Notes under the pieces: generated by a model
What the model was told of the DNA's origin: nothing
The model's input: only the letters and a program-made list of their open reading frames with translations
Databases searched by the model: none
Part shown: positions 11,320 through 24,900 of the stretch, in pieces
Position numbering within the stretch: position 1 is the stretch's first letter
Layout of the letters: the number at the start of each line of letters is the position of its first letter
Program-made: the position numbers and the translations under genes
Origin: Watersipora subatra
Lineage: Eukaryota > Bryozoa > Gymnolaemata > Cheilostomatida > Watersiporidae
Length of the DNA: 64,000 bases
NCBI RefSeq assembly: GCF_963576615.1
Contig: NC_088709.1
Location: 75,436,538-75,500,537 of the forward strand
Reading direction: 5' to 3'

Positions 11320-12953
11320 GTAACTTGATGTATCTTATCTAGTTTCTATCAAGTAGTTTAGCTAAGTATCATATTTTTGGCTGTTATGTTGGTCAGTTTC
11401 ACTTGTAAAATAACAATAATAATGTATAATAATAATAAATAATTGGTAGAGGAATTGACTAAACTTTCATGATGGTCTATTTAGGATGAAATACAATAGC
11501 GAGTATTAAACTAAAGAGCCTTTCTTTGAAAAATTGTTGTCAACTATTCGACTGGACTTCACTCAAGTCGGCTATTCTACTAGCAATCTTAGCTACCTTA
11601 TAGTTTTAGCACGCTTCAGTTTAAGATTTATCTGTCACTGGTTTAGCCTGATTGTTTTAGTCATGCTATCCTGCTGTAGGTCTGCCTCTGGGTATGGAAA
11701 TGAGAATAATTTGGGTAAACAACATAGTAGCACTCTAGTAACACTCTAGTAACACTCTAGTAACACACGCAAGCTATAATTTTGTTTGGCCGAGTGTGGT
11801 AATCAGAAGACAAACTTGTCAGTAGGCGCAGCTATCAGCAAGCAGAGTTATCAGTATGTGAAGTTACCAGTAGGCGAAGTTATCGATAGGAAGGGCTATC
11901 AGTAGGTTGTTGATTATTAGTGACCTTTGGCTTGGCTATCAATACTCTTACATTTCTCATGGGTAGTGAAACTTTTGGATCAGTTCTTTAAAATATAACA
12001 TATCATACGCATATTATTATGGTATTAAGTCTTCAACTTAATCGAACAATAAAATATAAGATGCTTAAAATAGAGCGGCTATTTTTACAGCTATATTATA
12101 TATATTTTTATAGTGGTATCGGAATCTCAAGATACATCTAACGAGTGTGCTAATTTAGCATCAGTGATTAATGAGTGTTTATGAGCAAGTCCTAAAGATA
12201 TAAATATAATCCTACAACAAGTACATGGGCTACTAACTAAACAACAGAGCTTGTCATAGGTCCTGATGTTCTAGACTGAACGCAATAGAGTTTGACTAAC
12301 CTACATGCCACTCAGTAAGAGGCTGACAGTGTGGCAGTTGGTTCACAAAGATTCTACTGTTGATATAAGGTATATATATATAAGTAAAAAGATCAAAAGT
12401 TATGAAAGTAATACAGTATATATGTTGATAGTTTCAGACACTGTAGTTGGTGGACCGCTGTCACCAGCTGAGTCACCACGGGTCGATAAAGTCAAAATCG
12501 ATGCTTTGGCGTACGGAGATGATGGTAATACGGTAAGCATAAGGGTAGTTTATGCTATTCAGTTTCCATTTTAATAAAACTTTACTAAGTATTCTTACTA
12601 TACCATACAGCTAATATCTTGCATGGCTTACCAATGCTTGCTAAGGGTTGTCACACCTTGCATGCTTGATTTATTCATTTATATTACTGCTCTGCTACAC
12701 ATGTGTCTAATTTTCCAAGAAAGGCATTTTGTTTACAGAACTGCGAAATCTCGTTAATAAATTTGTCATAGATGTGATAAGATGCTCTTCGACATTACTA
12801 CAGCTATCACTAGTAATACTACCATTAATACTGTCACTGTTATTACTACTACTGCTATTACTATTACTACTACTATTACTACTACTATTACTACTACTAT
12901 TACTACTACTACTACCACTACTATTACTACTACTATTACTACTACTATTACTG

Positions 12954-12995
<42 letters not shown>

Positions 12996-15900
12996 TTACT
13001 TCTACTATTACTACTACTGCTACTACTACTACTACTACTATTACTACTACTGCTACTACTACTACTACTACTACTACTACTGCTACTAATACTACTATTA
13101 ATAATGAGACTACTAATTTTATTACTACCACTGCAGTAACTGGTAATATTTACCCTACTATTATTTCTTTTATTAATGCTACAACTTCTATCTCTACTAC
13201 TACCACTAATGCAACTGCTATGACTACTATTCCTATACTGTTACTTACACCTGATGAGCTGTAAATATGTATTTTTAAGCAAGTTGGATTAACTCAGGCA
13301 CCATCCTACAAGGAACATAGAAATAACAAGGTACCCACTCTAATTGAAGTTTTTAAAAGTGATTGGTCATTTGGAGACACTACAGTTAACAATGAAGGAA
13401 AAGAGTGTTCAGAGTAAGTACTCTAGCCATGCTGTTAGTCTGATTAGACGAATAAGTCCAAGTCTTTTGTGATTTGATTTGTGATTTATTTTCATCAACA
13501 AAATTAATTAGGCAAAAGAAAAAAAGCTGGAAGAGTGATGAAGCCTATAATACGCAATAGCATAGCTAGTCGTGGAGTTGGGCTTGTCGTCATCGGTTTT
13601 ATTCACCTGTTACATTATGCAACCTAAACTCTCTCTTGAAACTGGCCACCTTCTCTATGCCTTTAATAGACTTAGGTGGTTGATTCCAAAAAATGGCTTG
13701 TTGGAAATCCACCCTGCGATAGCCTGCACGGGAAGATTGTTGGAGATTTAGACAGGAATTTAATAATCAGGTTTGATATATTGTGCGAGGGATGTAACTA
13801 CAATAAAATTCTTGATGAGCTAAAATTATAATGCGGTATGAATAAAGTGAACTGATAGGTAGTAGGGATGATGATTTGAAAAGATGTTTTGTGTGGGTGA
13901 GGCAGGGTTTTTGTGAATGGTCCTTATCATGCGTTTTTGAAGTGTTATTAAATTTGTAAAATGGGTGGGAGGTGCACTGTCCCATGCCTCAATGCAATAT
14001 GAAAGTTTGGACTTGACCATGGAATTGTATAATAAAAGCAGCTGTTTGCGGGGTCTTGTTCACATCATTCGTGCTTCGCGTACAAGGTATTCTTTAGTCA
14101 GTGCACATCAAAGCAGATAGTTGTAGTAAGCTAGTAGTGATCAAGATGAAATCGCTTATGACGAAGTAAAGTGACTTACTTATACAGTTGAATTTTCATA
14201 TACATATATTTTCCATCACATTCATTTTGACTGTATTTTTGTATGTAGAGGTTTGACTGTAATTTTGCATGTAGAGGTTTAAATGTACTTTTGTATGCAG
14301 AGGTTTGACTGTAGCTTTGTATGTAGAGGTTTGACTGTAGCTTTGTATGTAGAGGTTTGACTGTAGCTTTGTATGTAGAGGTTTGACTGTAGCTTTGTAT
14401 GTAGAGGTTTGACTGTAGCTTTGTAGGTAGAGGTTTGACTGTAGCTTTGTATGTAGAGGTTTGACTGTAGCTTTGTATGTAGAGGTTTGACTGTAGCTTT
14501 GTATGTAGAGGTTTGACTGTAGCTTTGTATGTAGAAGTTTGATTGTAGCTTAGTATGTAGAGGTTTGACTGTAGCTTTGTATGTAAAGGTTTGACTGTAG
14601 CTTTGTATGTAGAGGTTTGACTGTAGCTTTGTATGTAAAGGTTTGACTGTAGCTTTGTATGTAGAGGTTTGACTGTAGCTTTGTATGTAGAGGTTTGACT
14701 GTAGTTTTGAATGTAGAGGTTTAACTGTACCTATGTATGTAAAGGTTTGACTGTAGCTTTGTATGTAGAGGTTTGACTGTAGCTTTGTATGTAAAGGTTT
14801 GACCGTAGCTTTGTATGTAGAGGTTTTATTGTAGCTTTGTATGTAGAGGTTTGACTGTAGCTTTGTATGTAAAGGTTTGACTGTAGCTTTGTATGTAGAG
14901 GTTTGACTGTAGCTTTGTATGTAAAGGTTTGACTGTAGCTTTGTATGTAGAGGTTTGACTGTAGCTTTGTATGTAGAGGTTTGACTGTATAGGCATAAAT
15001 ATTTAATATTAGCTCACATTTTTTAATCTTTTTTTGTTCATCAGATAAATTTAGTGTGAGGTTTTTTTCAAATGTTCAAATTTGAAAAGATTGTTCAATG
15101 CTTCAATCAAAGGATGCTTTGTGACTTTTCCTAGAGTTCATTGTTCCTCTCGTTTAGGGTCTGTACTTAATTAAACTCAAATGTAATAGAGAGATTATTA
15201 AACTGAAATTCTATAGAACTGGGTTTAATCTTGTAGTTCTATAGGGACCTACATATATAAAGATTTCTTACTGCTCATACTTTTGTGTGTCGTTTAGGCT
15301 AAAACTCACAAAGAGCAGAGACCCACAGAAAAACATCTTCCGCATCTAGAAGCTAAAATAAATAAAAGTTAAATTTATAGCTCAGAAAAAAGAATCTTTT
15401 TCCATCTTTAGGAAAAGATATAGTAGCTCACATGAATACATGCAATCCTACAAGTTCACTGAACCAAAGCGCTTCTGATGTACGATTAGATATAAACTCT
15501 AAAATAAAATCTAAGGTATTCTATTGCTGTGTCACCTCAAATGCCTTCATTGCACTCAGGATCTCAATAGACATCTAGTTTTTTACAAACCGTCGCCACT
15601 CTTAGTATGAAATTTGTAAATAGTAAAAGAATAATATTTAGTTATGAAATATTTAGGCTATGTTTACGTTATAAAAAACTTGGGCTTGTAAAAACAGAAA
15701 TGATCAGACTTGTCAGAATTGTCTCTAATTGTCAAATTCTGTCCTCATTTACCTTCTACATTTACATCACTGCGAGACTCTTTACTGACCCAATAATAGT
15801 ATGTAATACTTATAGTATTCACATGTATATTATTATTTTATTTAGTAATCTTGAAAATATATATTTAGTTTTATTAAATGCAGTGAAGAAGAAAGCCTGT

Positions 15901-18900
15901 CGACCGTGTATACCACACCGTCAGTATCACCTCAGGTTGACAGATGTAAATCTAAGAATCCATCTCAGCCAGCTCTATGGCCTACAAATCCTACACCTCG
16001 ACTGCAAGCCTTACCCACTAAATTGGAAGGAGTCAGCAAGAGGTCTGACCCATCAAAGATCAAGTCCTCGGCTGAAGAGTTGAAAAAAGTGGTAGAAGAA
16101 AATTTGAAAGAAATCTCTGAGATTTCTTACACACTGGACTGTAGTGAAATGGCGCAGACCAGCTTAGCAGAACTTGTGAAAGATGAGGCTGCAAAAGAAA
16201 CGATAATAGAAGTAGCTGGTGACAGCTGGGAGGCAGCAGCTTGTAGGAGCTGCCAAGTAGAGACAAGTGGGAGCGGCCAAGTAGAGACAAGTGGGAGCGG
16301 CCAAGTAGAGACAAGTAAGAGCGGCCAAATAGAGACAAATAAGAGCTGCCAAGTAGAGACAAGTCGGAGCGGCCAAGTAGAGACAAGTGAGAGCTCTCAA
16401 GTAGAAGTCAGTAAGAGCTGTCAAGTAGAAATCAGTGAGAACTGCCAAATAGACAACAGTGAAACCTGGCTGGTAGAAACCAGCGAAACCTCACAAAGTT
16501 CAGTCGAATCGTTCGAGTAAGTATCTAAGGTATAAATTTCATTGCTAATCTCATAAGTAATTGGGTCATAAATATTAATCACACTTCTATAAGTAATGTA
16601 ATTAGACCATTAACATTAATTAGTAGGTAATTAGGTCATAAATATTAATCACACTTCTATAAGTAATGTAATTAGACCATTAACATTAATTAGTAGATAA
16701 TTAGGTCATAAATATTAATCACACTTCTATAAGTAATGTAATTAGACTATTAACATTTATTAGTTGGTAATTAGGTCATAAATATTATTAAAGATTCTGC
16801 TGGTAATTAGGTCATAAATGTTACTTAGTGTTTCTTATTTAATCTATAAATATTTTGATGTTATATGACAGTAACTAGAAAATGACTACAACTAGTATTT
16901 CATGAGTAATTAGGTCATGAACATTACAAATATGATCATTGATAAATTGATAATTAGCTCATAATTGTGTTTGTTCAACTAATATTATTCCAATTAAATT
17001 GGAAATTGGCTCATCTTGTTTTTGGATGTGCAATTATTATATCTAGGTTGAACATCTTTTTTTATTGCGGCTTTGATAAAGGTTTTGTGAAAAGTGTCAG
17101 CATGACAAGGTCTCAACCAATAAGGCTGTGTTGGAATACCTATTGGCCTACAAGTGATCACAACCTTTTATCTATTTGTGGCAAAAAGATACATATTGTT
17201 TAGTTTTAGCTGGTACAACATTGCATTGCTAGCACCAAGTTTACAACATTGTTGTACATGGTTTCAGTTTGGCTGCGGTTTCACTTTTACAGAGAGCAGA
17301 GTGAGTTAGCTACGTTCAAGGCTCCAGCAAACGTACCTCAATCCTCTCTCAGCTCTTCCAAAACGCCTACTTTTCCCCCCAGAAGTATGCCACCCCTACC
17401 CAGCAACAAACGCAAAGAGCCTGTCTCACTCAGTACAGAATACGAGACAATAACAACGGAGACTGCAGTCACTGATCCAAATACTGAAACTGACGGAGAT
17501 GCAAGTTGGATTCAAAATTCTGAACGTTCCAAGAGTCCGCAGCGTGATGAAATAATGCAAACAGAGTCATTTTATGAAAGCGAGGAAGAAGTGATTTCCA
17601 GACGATCCGCACAAACATCAATAGGAAAGAGCTTGCAGACGAGTAGCGAATCTGAAGAATTCACTAGAATTACAGATGAGGAAAATAGCACAACTGAGAG
17701 AGACACTACAGACAATGATACGGGACCAACCGAATACAGGCAGAGTAAGTTCATTAAACGAACAGAACAAGAAAGTGAAGAAGAGTCCATAGACTCAACT
17801 CTCAAGTGTGGATCTGAATCATTTGACAACACACCAAACCCTAACTCTAGACACAAAGCAATCAAAAATAAAAGTATTGGAGCGCAGGCTAACACAGAGG
17901 GGTCAGTAATGTTTCAACTACTACTTTCTAGAACATTCAACATTATAAATGCTCGCGAAAAGAAATTCATAAAAACCTGAAAACTTGTATCAATTTCTTA
18001 GTGCGTTAAAGACTGGATTTTGGTTTTTTGTTCAGAGCAAAATAATTTATTTTATCAATTGTTAATATTCTAGTCGTAATCAGGGAGTATGAACTTGGTA
18101 AACCTTTGAAGTCTTACCAGGTTAATTAAAACAACCTGTTTATATAATGGTTGTTTGTACGCAGCTACCGAGCCCTGAGTCATCCTGTCAGTTAGAATCT
18201 GTAAGCTGAGTGAAATTAAGGTGTTCAAATGTTTGCATAAACAATTACATACTTATGTGAAAAGATCTAAAAAATATGTTACAAAAACATTATTCACAGC
18301 GACTCTAGGGATGAGTAGACGACTCTATAGTTACTTATTTTATTAATGGTGCTTCAGAATATCTAATAACTATGTGTAAGCCCTAGTCCATTTTATTCAT
18401 TTTCAAGTGGAAGCCAATTTGTCACTGCCTTGTCCTTGTCCAGCTACACGAATTGCAGACCGTTGATCAGGGATTTCTGAACTGGTGTGGCATTGGTTTA
18501 TGCATTTATCGTGGAGGCCATAAAACAGTCCCCAGAAAAATGGGCTGGGGTGGGATCGGACCTGGGACCTCGTGGTCACCAGCAGGCGCCCCTACTGATT
18601 ATTTAAATTATTTGTAATATAGTTATTTGACAAACAGCTTCTGCATTTTAGCATGCTGGTAGAGTAGGTGCAGGTTGCCTGACATTAGGGCGCACCACCC
18701 TATACTCGACTGATGAGTCCAAATCTATATAAAGCTCAAATGCTTGTCGTTCGTTTTTCGTTTTTCCAGTTATAGCGACATAGTTTTAGGAACAAAAAAT
18801 CTGCTTCACATTGGATTTAAACCTTCGGGTCTGGAGATGGGCGATCTAACCCATTAAACCAATGCAATACAATACTTGCAATACAATAGAATAATAGCTC

Positions 18901-21900
18901 ACATCGTGCTTGTTATACCTGTAAGTCTTTAATGTCGATTGTTTGAAATATTCACGCTAATGCAGATTTACGCTTCAGCTAGCAAGCCTAAAGAGCATGA
19001 CACAACCAGTTTTCGTAACATTAGCTTAAGTTATAATAACGGCTCTTATTGTTTACTAGCTTAAGTTACTCAAATTAATTGGGTAAAGAAACTTAGCTAA
19101 TTAAAAATAAATTTTTTATGCAAAAACTTTTCTATTACTCGTACAACGTCAAACATTCATCTAGTCAAGTAATATAATATATAACTAAATATAAATACTG
19201 TTATAGTATAAGTCAAATTATATTTATATGCTGAGTAAGTTGCAGCCATTAATAAAATAACTAACCTTGGAGTCGTCCACTCAGCAAGAGAATCTCTATA
19301 AACATACCGGTATATACAATTTGTGGTAGGTCTGAAACATTTACGGAATGGAAAGATAACACTGATCAGCACTCCGTCAGCAGTTCCAGTGTGGGAACAC
19401 AAACGAGAAGATTCTCTGATCAGCACTCCGTCAGCAGGTTTAGTGTAGGAACACAAACGAGCAAAGTTTCTGATCAGCCTTCCGTCAGCAGTTCTAGTGT
19501 GGGAACACAAACAAAAAAAGTCCCTGATCAGCACTCTGTCAGTAGTTCTAATGCAGAAACACAAACGAGAAACGCTTCTGATCAGCGCTCTGTCAGCAGT
19601 GCTAATGCAGAAACACAAACAAGAAAAGTCTCTGATCCGCACTTCGTCAGCAGTGCTAATGCAGAAACACAAACAAGAAAAGTCTCTGATCCGCACTTCG
19701 TCAGCAGTGCTAATGCAGAAACACAAACAAGAAAAGTCTCTGATCCGCACCCCGTCAGCAGTTCCAGTGCAGAAACACAAACAAGAAAAGTCTCTGATCC
19801 GCACCTCGTCAGCAGTTCTAGTGCAGAAACACAAACAAGAAAAGTCTCTGATCAGCACACCGTCAGCAGTTCCAGTGCAGAAACACAAACGAGAAGACTT
19901 TCTAATCACTCTACATCTACCGCCGACCTTGACCTAATACAAAACTATTTGCAGCACGATTCAAAGTAAGTCTTATGACACTGTCTCAGTCTTGTTCCGT
20001 GCTGGTGTATAAGCTTTTGCTTCTGTTAGCAATGAAATGATTTCTCAATTTAAATGTTACTTCAAACAGCCAATGAAATTTATTGTATTTCACTCTATAG
20101 TAATGGAAGCTGTGCACAACATCAATTTAAAAGTAGTTTGTCATTAGTTTTGGCTGTGGCCTTAGCAAAAGTCTACCGTTAGTTCGACAGCAATCCAAAA
20201 AAGTATTTTTAGTACTGCAGCAACAGATAGGTAGTATATACTTTAATTTCAGTGGGTTAATACTCTAGTGTAGTAGCTATCGTATAGTAAGTATTGTATA
20301 TTTGGGGCAGGTAGTTACTAACTAGTTTATGTTGTCTGAAAACCTGTCTTTTTGGACTTAAAGTAATGTTTGTACATAAAGTTCGTGCAACAAAAATTGA
20401 ATGTAAATTTCTGGCTTTCAACATATAGGCTTGGTCTGCTCTGCAACACTTAACAAAGTTTGCTGCTAGGGATGCAACAGCTAACAAAATGAGCTGCTAG
20501 GGCTGCAGCAGTTCACATAGTTTGCCGCTAGAACTGCAACAGATAACAAATTTTGCTGTTAGGGCTGCAGCAGTTAACAAAGTTTGCTGTTAGGACTGCA
20601 ACAGTTAATAAAGTTTACTGTTAGGGCTGCAATAGTTCACAAAGTTTGCTGTTAGGGCTGGAAAAGTCCACAAAGTTTGCTGCTAGGGCTGCAACAGTTA
20701 ACAAGGTTTGCTGCTAAGGATGCAGCAATTCACCAAGTTTGCTGCTAGGCTGGAGCAGTTTTCAAAGTTTGCTGTTAGGGCTGCAACAGTTCAAAAGATT
20801 TGCTTTTGGGTTTAAGTAGGCAAAAGGTTGTTTATTAGCAATTCTAGTTTAACTTGTTTGCAAAAGGGCATATTTGATAAACAAAACCTTTTGGAAGACC
20901 TTCAAAAGTAAATAGTTAACATTAAATTGAACATATATAATTCTCTAGGAAAGTACAGACTCCTCGACCAAGAAACTTCCGAGGAACACAAGCAAGAGCT
21001 GCAACCATCATCAGAGGTATGGTACTTTTAGATGGTGATCTATATAAAACAAGATTAAACCAAATTAAACGTAGTGTGCAATTAGGCTGAGCCGAAACAA
21101 TAATTCAATCACATGCATTTGGGGATAGCTTGCTGGTATGAGTATCTGTACAAATGTAATATAGAAAGAGTTATTTTGCTGGGAGAGAACGAATGAATCT
21201 AGTAAGGCCTTGTTGCACTTCTAGCCATGTTACGAGCTCTATATATTGCTCTATGAGAATGGAGTCAAGTTTGAAAATGGCTCAAACTCGGGAACAAAGT
21301 ATATTTTATAGACTATCTTCTGTCTCATTACAAACAGATCCATTTTGAGCAGTAAATTTGATGCTGCGTTTTGCGCGTATAGATAGTTTATGTCGGAGCA
21401 AAGTACAAAGGGAGTCACTTAAAGTAATCCTCTGTAACTTTGTGCCTCTGAATACTATAAAAGGAAGCATGTCGTTGTTGTCTACACTACAAATTTGCAC
21501 TGAATAAGTTTCTTATGTCTATGGTTAGAAAAATAAAGAATGCTTTTTACTATAATAAGAGGTGTGTGCATGTGTTTGCCTTTCGAAAGCCACAGACAGA
21601 GGTTGGGTACAAATTTGCCTTATGCAAATTTGTACCCGTGACTTTTGCTGGGCGCGCCACCACCTGCGCCTATCAGTAGCCTTACAGGGTTATAGAATAA
21701 TTGTGTACATACTTATTCTCTATGCTTTATTGGTTCATCTCAAGATCTACGGCTCTCGAGACTCCCGGGGTACTTGTATTAGTAAAGAAAAGAGATTATA
21801 TTTAAACAACAAAATAATTTATACCAAATTAAGTCTAGTCCAACTTTTGTGCCCATATTTATATACATGTAGTTGAACAAATGTGCAGGGCATTATCTTT

Positions 21901-24900
21901 AAACTGCCATCACAGAGTCATGAGAAAATTATTTTAGATGATGAAAATTATGCCTTGAGCGCCATCATAGGAACTCAAGGCTATGAATCGTCTGCCAACT
22001 ATTATGCTGTTCCTGAAGAACATCACAGTATGGAGGTTAGGCATATATTTATTGTAGCAGAGGATTCAACTTGACATCAAATACAAACAATTGTTGCTCA
22101 AAAAAATCAATTTTATGTAAATTCAGTTGTATCTTTAAAGAATGCACAGTAATTCAGTATCAGTCATAATAGTATTTGGTATTTTTTCATTTCTCTCTTT
22201 TAAAACAAACAAGGATTTATTATCAAATATGTTTTCTGACACCCCTGATTACGTTACAGTAAATATTATTACATATAATATACACATAATTTGTAATAAT
22301 ATATATTATAGTATATTATTATATACAGTATATTATTTTCTTATAAAGAATTGAATTGATACCAAATGTATTTGATATATTTATGTGAAAATGTATTTGT
22401 TGGAATATGGTCAACCTACTTATTGAAGTTAGTAATATAAATAAAATAATAAAATATAAATAAAATAAATAAATAAAATAGATAAATAAAATCTTAATTG
22501 ATTTGAACTGCACAAAAAACACTTTTCTCCTGATATGAAGTGTAAAAGTTAGAGTGGGATAGGTTGTATATCTAGATAAATAAATCTCAAAGTTGTCTGT
22601 ATGTGTGTCTGTATGTGTGTCCTTTGGTATGTTCTTGGGTATCACCAGCTTTAGCTTTTTAAATCTTGGAATTGAAAGCTTGCATTCTGCTGGATTCGAA
22701 CTCACAAAGATCGCAACCTCAAGATTCTTAACGTACATTCAGTTACCAAGCTACGCTGTTCTTACGATTCTATCACTCTTTGAATACGCTATTTACCCTT
22801 TTCTCGATCGCACACACTAAATTATGTATTAATTGAAACTCTATGAACTCTATAACTCTATAAAAAATGATGCTTTTTCGTGTTTCATTAAATTCTATTT
22901 CCGGTTTGTTGTATGGTTCAATTGCTAAATCGGTAAAGGCTAATACTTTTTACGCGGACAATTGTATTAGCTCGAGTAAGAATAGCCTTTACATTCTTTC
23001 TCCGTTTGGTCCAACAAAGACAGTTTAAATTCTCATTTTTACACTCTTACCAGTATTGAGAGGTACTAGCATCGTCGTATCCAAAGTTTTGATGGATAGC
23101 TTTTGGTGGAACAGTAACCTTTTTTATAAACACACTTCTATCCTTTAATGGTTATTATTAATTCAACATATTCAGGATTTTTATTTTGTTTTTTCAATTT
23201 GTATTAATTGTATCATTACCAAATCATATTTTATTGAAATTGTAATAAAACAGACTTTATTTAGCTATTACTTGGTTATTATTTCAAATTTACATCTAAA
23301 CCGTTTTATAGTTTTATTTTATTTAAATCTATTTGACCTGCACAAAACATTTTCTTCACAAAATAAAGTTTGAAAGTTACAGTTGTTTGATAAAGCTTAA
23401 AAACCTTTGCAGTTGCTTTATTTGTTCTATTAATTTATTTAAACTGCACAAAACACTTTTCTTATGTTATGAAATTTGAAAGTTAGAATGGTAACTGTTG
23501 TTATATATTACATGAAAATATATTTTTGTTCAAAGACTCTTATTACCCGGGCAACGCCGGGCATTCAGTAGTGCTAACATATAATAGGCTTCTCTTGCAG
23601 ACTTCGCTATCTATGTATACAGCCAGTGTTCAGCAACCACACACGCTGCCTCCTCCAGTAATGACTGAACAGGGGCCACCCATCCTCTACAATGATTACT
23701 TTAGGTTTATCCCAGCGTGAGTCACAGATACTTGAATATCCCTGATTTCTCTCCTTTGAATAATAGATGAATGTTCATAAAATTTTTAGTGGATTTCATC
23801 AAAAAGTACTGGTATGTTTTTATCATTTGCGGTTGTTTTTGAGGTTTGAGGTGATCTAATTGTCAAGATTTTTCAAGATTAAAATTGACAAAGATTGATC
23901 ATAGTTGAAAACGGTCCGAAGAGAATCACTTGCAAAATGATGTCACTAGTTGTTATCGTTGCTATTGTTGATATCAACTATTGTGTTCAAGTTGCAGGGA
24001 TGTGAATCTCTATTCTGTTGGCCTCTTTGCAACTAAAGACATCATAACCACGATTTCGTTTGATCTGAGCGTTTTAACCACAACTAAATTTTGCTAATTT
24101 TACTTTTGAAACGTCCTGACAGTTGGACCACCTCAAACATAGAAAAACCATCTCAAATGGTGAAAATTACCTTTTTAATAATATCAACAAAACCTCTGTG
24201 TAAATTTATCTTTAAAGGTTGACTTGCAACAAAATTCACATTACAGTTATTTAGTATCAAAAGATTCACCATGTCTTACTCTGTTGTGTTGTAGGTGCAA
24301 AATATGTGGAAAAGTGATTACAAGCTTTTAAAAGCTCAAAAACGAACAGTTAATCGCAGCCACACGAGACCGCCGTAGTTTGGATTCTCTTTCCAAAACG
24401 GCTCAAATGTGACGTAATTGTGAAAAATGGTTTCTGTTTACACTTTCATGCAACCTTATTCGTCGAAATATTTTCACAAATATACTTTACGCATTCAATA
24501 AAACCATGTCTATTGTTCTTACGCGTCTGTTTTATCGTCATTGTAAATGCTGTCACTTTTAGCAGTGATATTTTATAACTTGCCGTAAAAGTTCGTTTAA
24601 TTTTTTAGCCTTACCTCAAAGGAGTACATATCATTGTCTGATAATCATGACGAGCCTGTTGGTCACCTGTGATAATCGGAAAGTGCTGCAAAAATTATTT
24701 GCGAAGTATTGGGTCACATGATCAGATTACGACTTGCCGATTAGACCAGGCCAAAACAAAACTGTGAAGTAGCGAGCATTTATATTTAATATGGGGTCTT
24801 CTGTAAAACCCGAAGTGTTTGTCATAAACTAGTGCTACGATAAGTTTTATATTTAGCTTTTTATTGGCTTTTCAATTCACGTGAAAACATCCGTGACAAG

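Noticed and set aside
12113..12185. Possible exon after tttttatag in the TQT gene
   Set aside because: It is open but its possible donors give phases that do not match exon 2, while exons 1 and 2 fit directly.
12729..13264. Long poly-Leu, poly-Thr and poly-Val reading frames
   Set aside because: They are translations of an ACT/TAC microsatellite in an intron.
15416..15515. Exon-like segment after ctttag and before gtattc
   Set aside because: In the phase required between exons 3 and 4 it hits a stop; exons 3 and 4 already match.
16060..16448. Minus-strand Leu-rich ORFs
   Set aside because: Antisense shadows of the 24-bp coding repeat.
19157..19909. 250-residue minus-strand ORF rich in CFCT and RDFS
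   Set aside because: Antisense shadow of the 54-bp coding repeat; the plus frame has matching splice phases on both sides.
22680..22770. Functional tRNA gene
   Set aside because: It has A- and B-box-like elements but no complete cloverleaf; it is better explained as a SINE head.
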